From Chryseobacterium sp. MYb264 (lineage in GTDB: Bacteria; Bacteroidota; Bacteroidia; Flavobacteriales; Weeksellaceae), in assembly GCF_035974275.1 (NCBI RefSeq), contig NZ_CP142422.1, positions 4,092,001-4,156,000 on the forward strand: 64,000 nt of DNA. Reading direction: 5' to 3'. Shown in pieces: positions 18,996-26,959 of this stretch. Within the stretch, counting starts at the first letter, position 1. Each line of letters begins with the position of its first letter. A program made the position numbers and the translations under genes. The notes beneath the pieces were generated by a model. It saw nothing but the letters and a program-made list of their open reading frames with translations. It did not search any database and had not been told where the DNA came from.

Positions 18996-20262
18996 TTGAA
19001 GAGTCTTTTAAAATTTTAAATCCAATACCGCAATTTAAGCAATTTTTTTCTTCGCAGGAGTTTTTAAAGTGATAAATAAGACTCTGGGTTTCTAAAGAGT
19101 TTTTGAATGGAATACCCAATTTTTTCCAATCATCAACAATTGAATTTTTTTCAGGATTTATGCTTTTATAAAAGTGGATTAGCTCGTCCGTGATCGCTTC
19201 ATTTTGATATTTATGATAGGTATATTTTAAAGGTAAAATGGTATTTAAGATTATTAATTCGATAAAATCTTTAGTCAAGACTTTAGGTTGATCAACGGTT
19301 GAAACTTTTCCGAAATTAAAATGATCGTCCCAATATTCAGAAGCTTGTACGGAATTGAAAATTGTATAAATGGCATCTGTGTTTTCAGCCAGAATTACTT
19401 TTGAAAACAGATTTTGATGCTGGAAATAGAGATTTGCCAATTGCGACAAACGAATTGTCGGGAAATTTGGAGGTCGTAATCGTAAAAATTTAGGATGAAT
19501 TTTCAAATCGGAAATATTGAATTTGACTTTTATAAAATCAAATTCGCGCTTCCAGATTTTCATTCGTTCATCCTGCGGTTTTTCCAGCCAACCTGACATA
19601 CCAAAAAATAAAGCTTCGAGCTGGGTTTGATTCTGGCGGATCTTTAAAATAATACTGAAATCGATGCTTTCCGCAATTTGTTTGAAAATAAAAGCATTCA
19701 CTTTTAGCCCGAAAGAATAGGCAAGAGAATGAAAGAAAACGGCTTCGAAATTATTTTTGTAGTGTCTTAAGTTTTCTTCGAGCTCAGCGGATTTTTCATC
19801 GAGCTTTTTTACGATATTCTCTTCATGAAAATTAAACGGTAACTTCTTAGGATCAAAAATATTTTCACAGGGAATAAACTGATTTCCACTGATCAGCTTC
19901 TCATATTTCCACAGTATTTTTTCATCAATATAATCTTTGAGTTCAAGGGTAGGGATATTTCTTTTTCTAAGCTCATCAATATCACAGTCACTTTGAAAAA
20001 CCACATGAAGGATAATATTCAGATAATTGGGATCTAAGGAATGGTTATGAAAAATCCAGTCGGAAGATTTTACATGAAGCTCAATATTACCTAAGAAAGT
20101 AATATGATTGATTTTTATTTTTGCAGCTAAGAAATCAGGGCCGGAATTGGTATTCCATTTTCCGAAATCTATAATCTCAACGGAATTTCCTTCAATATCC
20201 TTGAAGTCAAAATGTTTGAAAATCTTAAAGTTCCAAAGATATTGAAGTAATTTTTCCGTCAT
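18985..20262 (-). CDS. DUF2851 family protein
   Basis: A 425-residue soluble protein recognised by its N-terminal block (EKLLQYLWNFKIFK, IIDFGKWNTNSGPDFLAAKI, GNIELHVKSSDW, HVVFQSD), typical of DUF2851, which is nearly universal in Bacteroidota. The N-terminal part (NSGPDF, GNIELHV) resembles a restriction-endonuclease-like fold, but I do not claim activity. Two cysteines near the C-terminus (CLNCGIGFK) form a knuckle-like pair. It is translationally coupled to the PspC and GNAT genes downstream and starts 26 nt after the stop of bshA. Confidence 0.85.
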   Translation of the reverse strand: MTEKLLQYLWNFKIFKHFDFKDIEGNSVEIIDFGKWNTNSGPDFLAAKIKINHITFLGNIELHVKSSDWIFHNHSLDPNYLNIILHVVFQSDCDIDELRKRNIPTLELKDYIDEKILWKYEKLISGNQFIPCENIFDPKKLPFNFHEENIVKKLDEKSAELEENLRHYKNNFEAVFFHSLAYSFGLKVNAFIFKQIAESIDFSIILKIRQNQTQLEALFFGMSGWLEKPQDERMKIWKREFDFIKVKFNISDLKIHPKFLRLRPPNFPTIRLSQLANLYFQHQNLFSKVILAENTDAIYTIFNSVQASEYWDDHFNFGKVSTVDQPKVLTKDFIELIILNTILPLKYTYHKYQNEAITDELIHFYKSINPEKNSIVDDWKKLGIPFKNSLETQSLIYHFKNSCEEKNCLNCGIGFKILKDSSNVR

Positions 20263-20288
20263 GAGTTAACACAAATATAGCGGAAAGG

Positions 20289-21437
20289 CTATACTTTTGT
20301 CAACTCTTTTTTAAAGTTTTCGATCGTCGTTCTATACATTTCTTCATAAATAGGAAGAATGTTTTTCAAATCGAATTTTATCGCTTGATCTTTCGCATTT
20401 TTCTTCATTTTGGTTAAAAGTTCCTCATTGCTCAATAGTTTAATGCAATAGTTGCTCATCGCCTCTACATTTCCTATTTCCGCTAAAAACCCGGTTTCAC
20501 CCTGAATATTTACTTCAGGAATTCCTCCTGCGTTCGAACTGATGACCGGCGTGTTTGCTGCCATTGCTTCCAAGGCTGCCAGACCGAAACTTTCCTGTTC
20601 GGAAGGCAATAAAAATACGTCCGAAAGTTGAAGAATTCTATAAAGATCATTCACTTTTCCGAGCAAACGGATCTTCGAAATCAATTCAGGATTTTCTTCC
20701 AAAAACTGATTGATCTTCTCCATATCCGGACCTTCCCCGATGATGATCAACTTCGATTTTACTTTTTTCTCTACATTTTTGAAGATCTGAAGCACTTCAT
20801 CCACACGTTTTACCGGACGTAAATTCGAAACGTGAATTAAGATTTTCTCGTCAGGATTCGCAAACTGTGTTCTCTGGCAGTCGCTTGGCTCGTCAAATTC
20901 AGAATTATCAATAAAATTGGTAATCACCTGAATTTCTTTTTTGATCTTGAAAAACTGTAGTGTATCTCTTTTCAGACTTTCGGAAACAGAAGTAATTGCA
21001 TCCGACTGATTGATAGAGAATTCTACCGCGTGTTTGTAACTGGGATGTTGTCCAACCAGCGTAATATCTGTTCCGTGAAGTGTGGTTACCAAAGGAATAT
21101 CATTATTGTCTTCCTGTAGCATTTGCTTGGCTGTAAAAGCTGCGTACGCATAAGGAATCGCGTAATGCGCGTGAAGCAAATCAAGTTTATAAAGATTCAC
21201 CACACGGTAAATCATTGAGCTCAGCGCAATATCATAAGGTTGATACTGGAAAAGCGGATACGTCTGAACATTCACTCTGTGGAAGAAAATATTCGGATTG
21301 GTGATGTCTAATCTTGCGGGAAGCGCGTTGCTGATGAAGTGAACTTCGTAGCCTTTGTTGGCCAGCGACATTCCCAGTTCTGTTGCCACGATTCCGCTTC
21401 CGCCATATGTTGGATAGCAAAGTATGCCTATTTTCAT
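20289..21437 (-). CDS. bshA: N-acetyl-alpha-glucosaminyl L-malate synthase
   Basis: GT4-type glycosyltransferase that joins UDP-GlcNAc to L-malate in the first step of bacillithiol synthesis. Typical BshA blocks are MKIGILCYPTYGGSGIVATE, HFISNALPARLD, LLHAHYAIPYAYAA, TTLHGTDITLVGQHPS, and the GT4 nucleotide-sugar motif PSEQESFGLAALEAMA with VISSNAGGIPEV. The ATG at 21437 gives 382 aa, the standard length; a TTG 27 nt upstream would add residues coded by a repeat. Bacillithiol is the main thiol of this group. The other genes (bshB, bshC) are not in the window. Confidence 0.95.
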   Translation of the reverse strand: MKIGILCYPTYGGSGIVATELGMSLANKGYEVHFISNALPARLDITNPNIFFHRVNVQTYPLFQYQPYDIALSSMIYRVVNLYKLDLLHAHYAIPYAYAAFTAKQMLQEDNNDIPLVTTLHGTDITLVGQHPSYKHAVEFSINQSDAITSVSESLKRDTLQFFKIKKEIQVITNFIDNSEFDEPSDCQRTQFANPDEKILIHVSNLRPVKRVDEVLQIFKNVEKKVKSKLIIIGEGPDMEKINQFLEENPELISKIRLLGKVNDLYRILQLSDVFLLPSEQESFGLAALEAMAANTPVISSNAGGIPEVNIQGETGFLAEIGNVEAMSNYCIKLLSNEELLTKMKKNAKDQAIKFDLKNILPIYEEMYRTTIENFKKELTKV

Positions 21438-21456
21438 TCGTTTACTGTTGTTTTGA

Positions 21457-21498
21457 TGCTGCAAATTGCTGTTGGCGATTGGCTTTTAGCTATTTGCT
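21457..21498. repeat. Degenerate heptamer array upstream of bshA
   Basis: There are six in-phase heptamers: TGCTGCA, AATTGCT, GTTGGCG, ATTGGCT, TTTAGCT, ATTTGCT (consensus about NTTNGCT). They lie 20 nt upstream of the bshA ATG, probably in its 5' leader. The unit matches the TATTGCT heptamers at 38452-38485. Confidence 0.5.
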
Positions 21499-21561
21499 TT
21501 AAAATATTTAATATATACTAGCTTTCTTCAGGTAACCGAATACCTGTAATAAGATTAATCT

Positions 21562-23256
21562 TTATTTTGCACTTGTGGGAGCCAGATCGATCCCCATTCC
21601 CGCATGTAATTCATCATTGATAGAGACTGGCAATCTGCCCCCTATTTTTGTTTTTCCGTTTAGCGCATCAGCCGTTGCTGTCATTGAATCATCATTGTTT
21701 TCATAAGAAACCAAAACAGTGGAGATCTTTGAAAGGTCAATATCCTTCAATGCATAAGCGCTTCCGAAAACATTTAGAATAATATTTTGACGTTTTGTTA
21801 AATCACGCAGAACCTTTTTTGAAACATCTGATACTTTGTAAGGCTTGTAAGCAGTAGAATTATCTTTGTGCAGTCCTACAATCACTGTAGAATGAGCCGG
21901 AATTGTATGGATTTCACTCGCTTTTTTAATAATGATATTTGAACCTAATTGATTCGCGAAAGTCTGAAAAGGTGCTTCTTCCAAAGGAACATAGTAGATT
22001 TGTTTTCCTTTCAATGGAAGCAATTTTTTCTCGTCCTTCAATAAAGTTAAAGCATTGGCATATAAATTCTGAACCAATACTTTATGAGAGTCATTATTAA
22101 GATCCGAATTAATGTTTTCAGGATTTTTCGGTGTATATTGATTTAAACCTAAAAAATATTTAGTTAAAAGGATCTTTTTTACACTTTCTTCAACTCTTGA
22201 TTGCGAAATTTCTCCATTATCAATTGCTTTTTGGATTAATTTTTTACCGCTGGCGACCCCTTGAGAGAACAACATAATATCGTTTCCAGCTTTGAAAGCC
22301 ATTGCATCCAGTTCGCCCGGATTGTATTTATTGGCTACAGCACCCATGTTTAGAGCATCGGTTATAATTAATCCTTTATATCCCAATTGATCTTTCAGTA
22401 ATCCGGTAATAATGTTTTTAGAAACCGACGCCGGGATTCCCTTCCCAGATTCCAGAGCCGGAACATAGAGGTGGGCTACCATGACACCACCTATTCCTTT
22501 ATCCATTAAAGCTTTAAAAGGGGCAATTTCTATATTATTTAACCTTTCCAGATTATGAGAAACGACAGGTAAATCTAAATGAGAATCAGTATTCGTATCA
22601 CCATGTCCCGGAAAATGCTTGATCGCTGCCAAAATTGTATGATCCTGAAGTCCGTTAGAGTAGGAAAGAGCAGAGCTAATGACATTATTCACCTCAGAAC
22701 CGAAACTTCTGTTTCCGATAATTGGGTTATTGGGGTTGGTATTGACGTCAACTACCGGCGCAAAGTCCCAGTTGATCCCCATTCTGTGGCAGTCTTCTGC
22801 AATTTTGGCGGACATCTGGTAAATTAAATTTTTATCCTGAATCGCACCCAATGTCATTGCCCAAGGATACTTGTGAGCCGTTGCAATTCTCTGGAAAACA
22901 CCCCATTCAGCATCCATCCCGATCATTAACGGAACTTTCGATTTTTGCTGAAATTCGTTAACCAGATTGATTTCTCTTGCTGCATCATCCTGCATCAGGA
23001 TCAAACCACCAATTTTATCATTAATGACGATATTTCTAACGGTATTGATCTCATTTTCACCCTTATTGGTGTAAAGAGCTACGATGAAGAGCTGTCCCAG
23101 TTTTTCATCCTGAGAAAGGTTATTGTATGTTGTATCAACCCACTGATTAGCCTTTTTCAAATCCTCCTGAGAAATGTTTTTAGGCTGATACTGAGCTTTA
23201 ACACCTGAACTTACCCCTAAGAAAATAAAGAGGGAAGCGTACACCAGTTTCTTCAT
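21562..23256 (-). CDS. Exported glycoside hydrolase family 3 enzyme (beta-N-acetylhexosaminidase-like)
   Basis: A 564-residue exported GH3 enzyme. After the signal peptide (about 1-21, ending KAQ), the TIM barrel carries IGMDAEWGV, the NagZ-type signature KHFPGHGDTNTDSH (213-226, with the His that acts as acid/base) and the nucleophile Asp300 in GLIITDALNMGAV. This points to removal of GlcNAc from peptidoglycan or related sugars in the periplasm. A second alpha/beta domain follows (about 375-560). Many Bacteroidota homologs carry a further serine-hydrolase domain of about 400 residues, which is not present. It is on the same strand as bshA, 124 nt upstream. Confidence 0.88.
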   Translation of the reverse strand: MKKLVYASLFIFLGVSSGVKAQYQPKNISQEDLKKANQWVDTTYNNLSQDEKLGQLFIVALYTNKGENEINTVRNIVINDKIGGLILMQDDAAREINLVNEFQQKSKVPLMIGMDAEWGVFQRIATAHKYPWAMTLGAIQDKNLIYQMSAKIAEDCHRMGINWDFAPVVDVNTNPNNPIIGNRSFGSEVNNVISSALSYSNGLQDHTILAAIKHFPGHGDTNTDSHLDLPVVSHNLERLNNIEIAPFKALMDKGIGGVMVAHLYVPALESGKGIPASVSKNIITGLLKDQLGYKGLIITDALNMGAVANKYNPGELDAMAFKAGNDIMLFSQGVASGKKLIQKAIDNGEISQSRVEESVKKILLTKYFLGLNQYTPKNPENINSDLNNDSHKVLVQNLYANALTLLKDEKKLLPLKGKQIYYVPLEEAPFQTFANQLGSNIIIKKASEIHTIPAHSTVIVGLHKDNSTAYKPYKVSDVSKKVLRDLTKRQNIILNVFGSAYALKDIDLSKISTVLVSYENNDDSMTATADALNGKTKIGGRLPVSINDELHAGMGIDLAPTSAK

Positions 23257-23371
23257 AATTTTTCAATAAGAACAAAAATACAATTAAAAAAATTGATGAA
23301 AACCATGTTTTTGAAACTTTTGGTATATGATTTGAATACGGTTTATAAATAATAAATAAAACTTTTATAAA

Positions 23372-23890
23372 ATGAAAAAATTCCTTCCATTTTTACTTTT
23401 AGCTTTTGTGAGTTTATTCATATTTAGCTGCGATAATGACAACGATACAGATAATGACACATATTCTAAAGTTAGAGATGTTACCGGAACATTTTCCTCT
23501 CCTAACTATGCTTTTTCACAACCCTTAAATATTGCAAATTCAGACGTTGTATTAGTATATAGAAACGCTGGTGGAGCTTGGCAACTTATCCCAAAAGATC
23601 AGTATTTAGATAATGTAACAGGTATGCCAACAGGTAGAGTATTTAACTATAATTATGTTTTTGATGCATCTGAAGTTCAGATTAGAATTGATGATCCGAG
23701 TTTTGACTTATCAACTGGTTTGACTTCATCAGAAAGATCTCAATATTTAACAAGTCAGACGTTTAGAATTGTATTAGTACCTGCAAGTATGGCTAAAAAT
23801 ACAAATACAGTTGATACAAGGGACTATAATGCAGTAATCAAATATTACGGATTGAACGACTCTAACGTGCCAATTACTAAAGCAAATTAA
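23372..23890 (+). CDS. Unknown lipoprotein with acidic N-terminus, 172 aa
   Basis: The signal peptide is MKKFLPFLLLAFVSLFIFSC with its lipobox cysteine at residue 20. Directly after the cysteine comes DNDNDTDNDT, an acidic stretch resembling the surface lipoprotein export signal described in Bacteroidota, so the protein may face outward. The mature domain (VRDVTGTFSSPNYAFSQPLN, VLVYRNAGGAWQLIPKDQYL, QTFRIVLVP) is beta-rich and of a kind often seen in Chryseobacterium, but I know no function. It stands alone, divergent from the GH3 gene, and ends at a perfect palindrome. Confidence 0.75.
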   Translation: MKKFLPFLLLAFVSLFIFSCDNDNDTDNDTYSKVRDVTGTFSSPNYAFSQPLNIANSDVVLVYRNAGGAWQLIPKDQYLDNVTGMPTGRVFNYNYVFDASEVQIRIDDPSFDLSTGLTSSERSQYLTSQTFRIVLVPASMAKNTNTVDTRDYNAVIKYYGLNDSNVPITKAN

Positions 23891-23923
23891 ATAAGTATAT
23901 CTTTTCAGTTTTTTATAATTATT

Positions 23924-23949
23924 AAGCTCTAGAAAATTTTCTAGAGCTT
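23924..23949. terminator. Bidirectional terminator, perfect 26-nt palindrome
   Basis: AAGCTCTAGAAAA and TTTTCTAGAGCTT are exact reverse complements. The palindrome lies between two convergent lipoprotein genes and is followed on the plus strand by TTCTTT. Confidence 0.85.
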
Positions 23950-23963
23950 TTCTTTATAAATTA

Positions 23964-24866
23964 TCAACAGCCTCTAAACCAGCCGCAAGGATTTGGATTG
24001 GTTGGAGCTGGTACATAGAATGCAGGATTATAGGGTTTTTGTGTTATTTTAATATTTGTAATATTTAGATTAAATGAACTTTCTGGGACATAATTAGGTT
24101 GCATTCCTGAACGTTCCGGTAAGAAGTATATTATTAGAGCATTTTTATTTTCTGTTGTTGAAAAATTATAAGTAAATGTTTTTTGTTCGTAAGAAGGTGG
24201 TACAGTTATTTCGGCTTTCTGTTTTTTAAAATAATTACGCTGAATGAACATGTTTCCTATAGCAGGCCTTCCTCCGCATGGATTATTTCCAGAAATTTGT
24301 GGTGTATCTTTTAATTCAACTGCTACGGTAGGGAATGCTTGGCTTTGCTGCAATCCGTGATAATCATCATTTTGATCATATCGATCATGCTGTTCCTTAT
24401 AAATAAAATCTTCAACAATTGTTTGTAAATTTATCTCATAAGTAACATTTGCAAGAAAGGGAAACTCTATTGAAATAGCACTTTCATAAACATTATCTAT
24501 TAAATAATTTTGCCCGAATGTTACAACATTCGTTGGACGATTACCTGTTCTTAGTTGTATTCCTTTGTAAGATAAATCTGTTCTAGGCTGTCCATAACCT
24601 CTTATTGTGTAATTGTAAAAGTTTGTTGGATTAGGACCAAAAGCACGTTGCGACGCTGATGAGCATCCCCCATCTTGTGATTGAAAAAGACCACGATTAA
24701 TGTCTAGGTTCATTACGACTATTTCATTAGTGGTTTTACTTAAAAGTCCCCTGTTAGAAAGTTTTAATAGATTTTGATTTGATAATTCTTCTTGTGTTTC
24801 TACTAAGTCATTAGTTGCACAGCTCATTATCAAGAGTGATGATAATAAAAATAATGTTTTTCTCAT
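23964..24866 (-). CDS. Unknown lipoprotein, 300 aa
   Basis: The signal peptide is MRKTLFLLSSLLIMSCATND with the lipobox cysteine at 16. The mature part is Asn- and Pro-rich and beta-prone (NFYNYTIRGYGQPRTDLSYK, YESAISIEFPFLANVTYEIN), and it ends in an unusual PNPCGWFRGC tail with paired cysteines that could form a disulfide with CGGRP or GGCSS further in. No family recognised. It is on the same strand as ribA but separated by a hairpin, so it probably has its own promoter. Confidence 0.7.
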   Translation of the reverse strand: MRKTLFLLSSLLIMSCATNDLVETQEELSNQNLLKLSNRGLLSKTTNEIVVMNLDINRGLFQSQDGGCSSASQRAFGPNPTNFYNYTIRGYGQPRTDLSYKGIQLRTGNRPTNVVTFGQNYLIDNVYESAISIEFPFLANVTYEINLQTIVEDFIYKEQHDRYDQNDDYHGLQQSQAFPTVAVELKDTPQISGNNPCGGRPAIGNMFIQRNYFKKQKAEITVPPSYEQKTFTYNFSTTENKNALIIYFLPERSGMQPNYVPESSFNLNITNIKITQKPYNPAFYVPAPTNPNPCGWFRGC

Positions 24867-24968
24867 TTCTAAATGTTTATTTTAAGCTGCAAAAATATGC
24901 ATTTAAAAATAAACACTTTTTGGTGATATATTTATATATAATTAATTTATTCTTTATTTTCTTAAATG

Positions 24969-25003
24969 AAGAAGCTCAAAAAGTTAATCTTTTTGAGCTT
25001 CTT
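24969..25003. terminator. Hairpin after ribA
   Basis: The 15-bp arms AAGAAGCTCAAAAAG / CTTTTTGAGCTTCTT with loop TTAAT lie 16 nt past the ribA stop. This hairpin would separate ribA from the next minus-strand gene. No T-run follows the stem. Confidence 0.7.
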
Positions 25004-25018
25004 TTGCTTCTTACGTTA

Positions 25019-25615
25019 TTAATTATCACTTTCATCCAGTAAATGACCAAAATAATCTTTCTTTGTCTGCAAGTATCCTTTGCTTATCTCATTGGGTGGA
25101 ATTTGCAGTGGAACTCTTGAATTAAGGTGGATATTGCTTTCAGTTACATATTTTACCTTTTCGGGATTGTTGGTCAAAAGATTAATGTCTTTTACCTCCA
25201 GCAGGTTTAAAATTTCAATAGCCACCCCAAAGTTTCTGTCATCTGCAGGAAGACCAAGTTTTAAATTGGCTTCTACCGTATCAAATCCTTTTTCCTGTAA
25301 TGAATACGCTTTCAGTTTATTGATGATTCCTATATTTCGTCCTTCCTGGCGAAGATAGATGATCATCCCTCCATTTTCATGGATATATTTCATAGCAGCA
25401 TCCAGTTGCTGCCCACATTCACATTTTTTTGAATGGAAAACTTCTCCGGTAATACATTCTGAGTGGAAGCGTACATTTACAGGTTTTGAAAAGTCTGTAT
25501 TTTCCGCGATAATTGCCATGTGAGGCATCCAGTCATTTACGTCTTCGGAAAAAGCAATCATTCGGAAAGTACCATGTTCCGTAGGAACGTTAGCTTCCGC
25601 CTGAATTTTAATCAT
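25019..25615 (-). CDS. ribA: GTP cyclohydrolase II
   Basis: It opens GTP to give the first riboflavin precursor plus formate. The zinc ligands are visible as C54, C65 and C67 in ECITGEVFHSKKCECGQQL, and the catalytic segment YLRQEGRNIG (88-96) and LLTNNPEKV are typical. At 198 aa it is the stand-alone enzyme, not the RibBA fusion that many Bacteroidota have, so a separate DHBP synthase (or an additional RibBA) would be expected elsewhere. It is the last gene of a minus-strand run that begins with cell-envelope genes, 20 nt after a lipoprotein gene. Confidence 0.95.
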   Translation of the reverse strand: MIKIQAEANVPTEHGTFRMIAFSEDVNDWMPHMAIIAENTDFSKPVNVRFHSECITGEVFHSKKCECGQQLDAAMKYIHENGGMIIYLRQEGRNIGIINKLKAYSLQEKGFDTVEANLKLGLPADDRNFGVAIEILNLLEVKDINLLTNNPEKVKYVTESNIHLNSRVPLQIPPNEISKGYLQTKKDYFGHLLDESDN

Positions 25616-25635
25616 TAATTAGCTTAAATTAGTTT

Positions 25636-26088
25636 TTAATTTCCTTTTAAAGAATCTTCAATCACGTTGATATTGGTTTTCAATCTGACCAAATATCTGT
25701 TGAGTACCTCATCATCATCTTTGTTAAGACGCTGTCTTATTTTCTGAATCTTTTTGTAAGATTTTTCGAAACTTTTAATGGCTCTGTTTTTTCCTGAAAT
25801 GTTTCCGGCATCGATTGCATAAAGATAATTTTGAAGGCTGTACTTTAAGCCAGTCACTTCTTCATTTACATCACCGTTTTTAAATTTGGGAAAAGTTGAG
25901 ATCAGGTTAGAGATCTCGGAGGCATTTACATTTTCTTTAATATTGATATTAATACTTTTCTTGTTGCTGTTGGAGTCCCCCTTGGATTCGCTGTAAAAGC
26001 TGGTAGACAACGGAGAAAAATTAGGTTTTTCCGATGCACAAGAATAACTGAGTATGAATAATAATCCTAGAAAAAGTAGTCGTTTCAT
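25636..26088 (-). CDS. Unknown small lipoprotein, 150 aa
   Basis: The signal peptide is MKRLLFLGLLFILSYSCASE with the lipobox cysteine at 17, so it is membrane-anchored. The mature part is helical and basic (FEKSYKKIQKIRQRLNKDDD) with no recognised family. Its start overlaps the end of the DUF4254 gene by 4 nt, which indicates coupling; the pair may work together. Confidence 0.75.
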   Translation of the reverse strand: MKRLLFLGLLFILSYSCASEKPNFSPLSTSFYSESKGDSNSNKKSININIKENVNASEISNLISTFPKFKNGDVNEEVTGLKYSLQNYLYAIDAGNISGKNRAIKSFEKSYKKIQKIRQRLNKDDDEVLNRYLVRLKTNINVIEDSLKGN

Positions 26089-26696
26089 TTTTGCCCCTTT
26101 TGATAAAGGATTGGGTTAAGACTTTCATCGTTGTACATTTTCATTTGTTTGTACACTTTCATCTTAACATCACCATTTTCAATATCAGTAAGCAACTGAT
26201 TAATAGAAGTCGACAGATCTTCTTTTTGCATTAAAAGGACATCAAGCTTTGCCTGGCAATTGGCACGATGTTCTTCTGAAGCAGATTCTCTATGAGCTTC
26301 TAATGACATGTGATAAACCTTTAATGCAAGTATCGATAATCTGTCAACGGCCCATGCAGGCGTTTCCGTATTGATCTTTGCTAAAGATTTAGGAGTACTA
26401 TTTTTATATTTTTCCAAGAACCAACTGTCTATAAATTCCACCAAATCAGTTCTTTTCTGATTGGAGGCATCTATCGTTCGCTTTAATACAAGAGCTTCAG
26501 TCGGATCAATGTTCTCGTCTCTAATAATATCTTCCAAATGCCATTGAACGGTATCAATCCAGTTCTTTGCATACAAAATCCGTTCCAAACTGTCTTTTTC
26601 GAATGGGTTATTAATTAGAGTGTTAACGTCATCAGACACGTGATAATCTTCAATGCTTTGATTGAAGACTTTCCATGCAGTCTCAGTAAAATTCAT
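26085..26696 (-). CDS. DUF4254 domain protein
   Basis: A 203-residue soluble, all-helical protein. LYAKNWIDTVQWHLEDIIRD, ALVLKRTIDASNQKRTDLVE and SLAKINTETPAWAVDRLSIL mark DUF4254, common in Bacteroidota and often near glycosyltransferase and envelope genes. No catalytic motif is evident. It is followed by a coupled lipoprotein gene and starts 16 nt after tatA. Confidence 0.85.
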   Translation of the reverse strand: MNFTETAWKVFNQSIEDYHVSDDVNTLINNPFEKDSLERILYAKNWIDTVQWHLEDIIRDENIDPTEALVLKRTIDASNQKRTDLVEFIDSWFLEKYKNSTPKSLAKINTETPAWAVDRLSILALKVYHMSLEAHRESASEEHRANCQAKLDVLLMQKEDLSTSINQLLTDIENGDVKMKVYKQMKMYNDESLNPILYQKGQK

Positions 26697-26712
26697 CGGG
26701 TAAAAGAATTTT

Positions 26713-26928
26713 TTAGTTGCTAGTAGGATTGTTGTTGTTGGTTGAAGAATTTTTGTTTTCTGCCCCAGGTTTGTCTTCTTCCTTTACTGCATCTTTGAAT
26801 TCTTTAATCCCAGACCCAACACCTCTCATTAATTCCGGAATTTTTTTACCTCCGAAAAGTAACACAAGAAGTATCGCCACGATTAAGATATGTTGCCAAG
26901 ATAAGGCAAGTATTGTTAATGTATTCAT
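26713..26928 (-). CDS. tatA: Twin-arginine translocase subunit TatA
   Basis: A 71-residue TatA/E protein. It has a short membrane helix (about 11-25, WQHILIVAILLVLLF), then the conserved hinge and amphipathic helix FGGKKIPELMRGVGSGIKEFK, then an acidic and Asn-rich tail. It would form the pore part of the system exporting folded proteins. tatC is not in the window. It lies between envC and the DUF4254 gene, an order often seen in flavobacteria. Confidence 0.95.
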   Translation of the reverse strand: MNTLTILALSWQHILIVAILLVLLFGGKKIPELMRGVGSGIKEFKDAVKEEDKPGAENKNSSTNNNNPTSN

Positions 26929-26959
26929 TGCTGATTTTTTTGCAAAGTTAATCCTTTTT

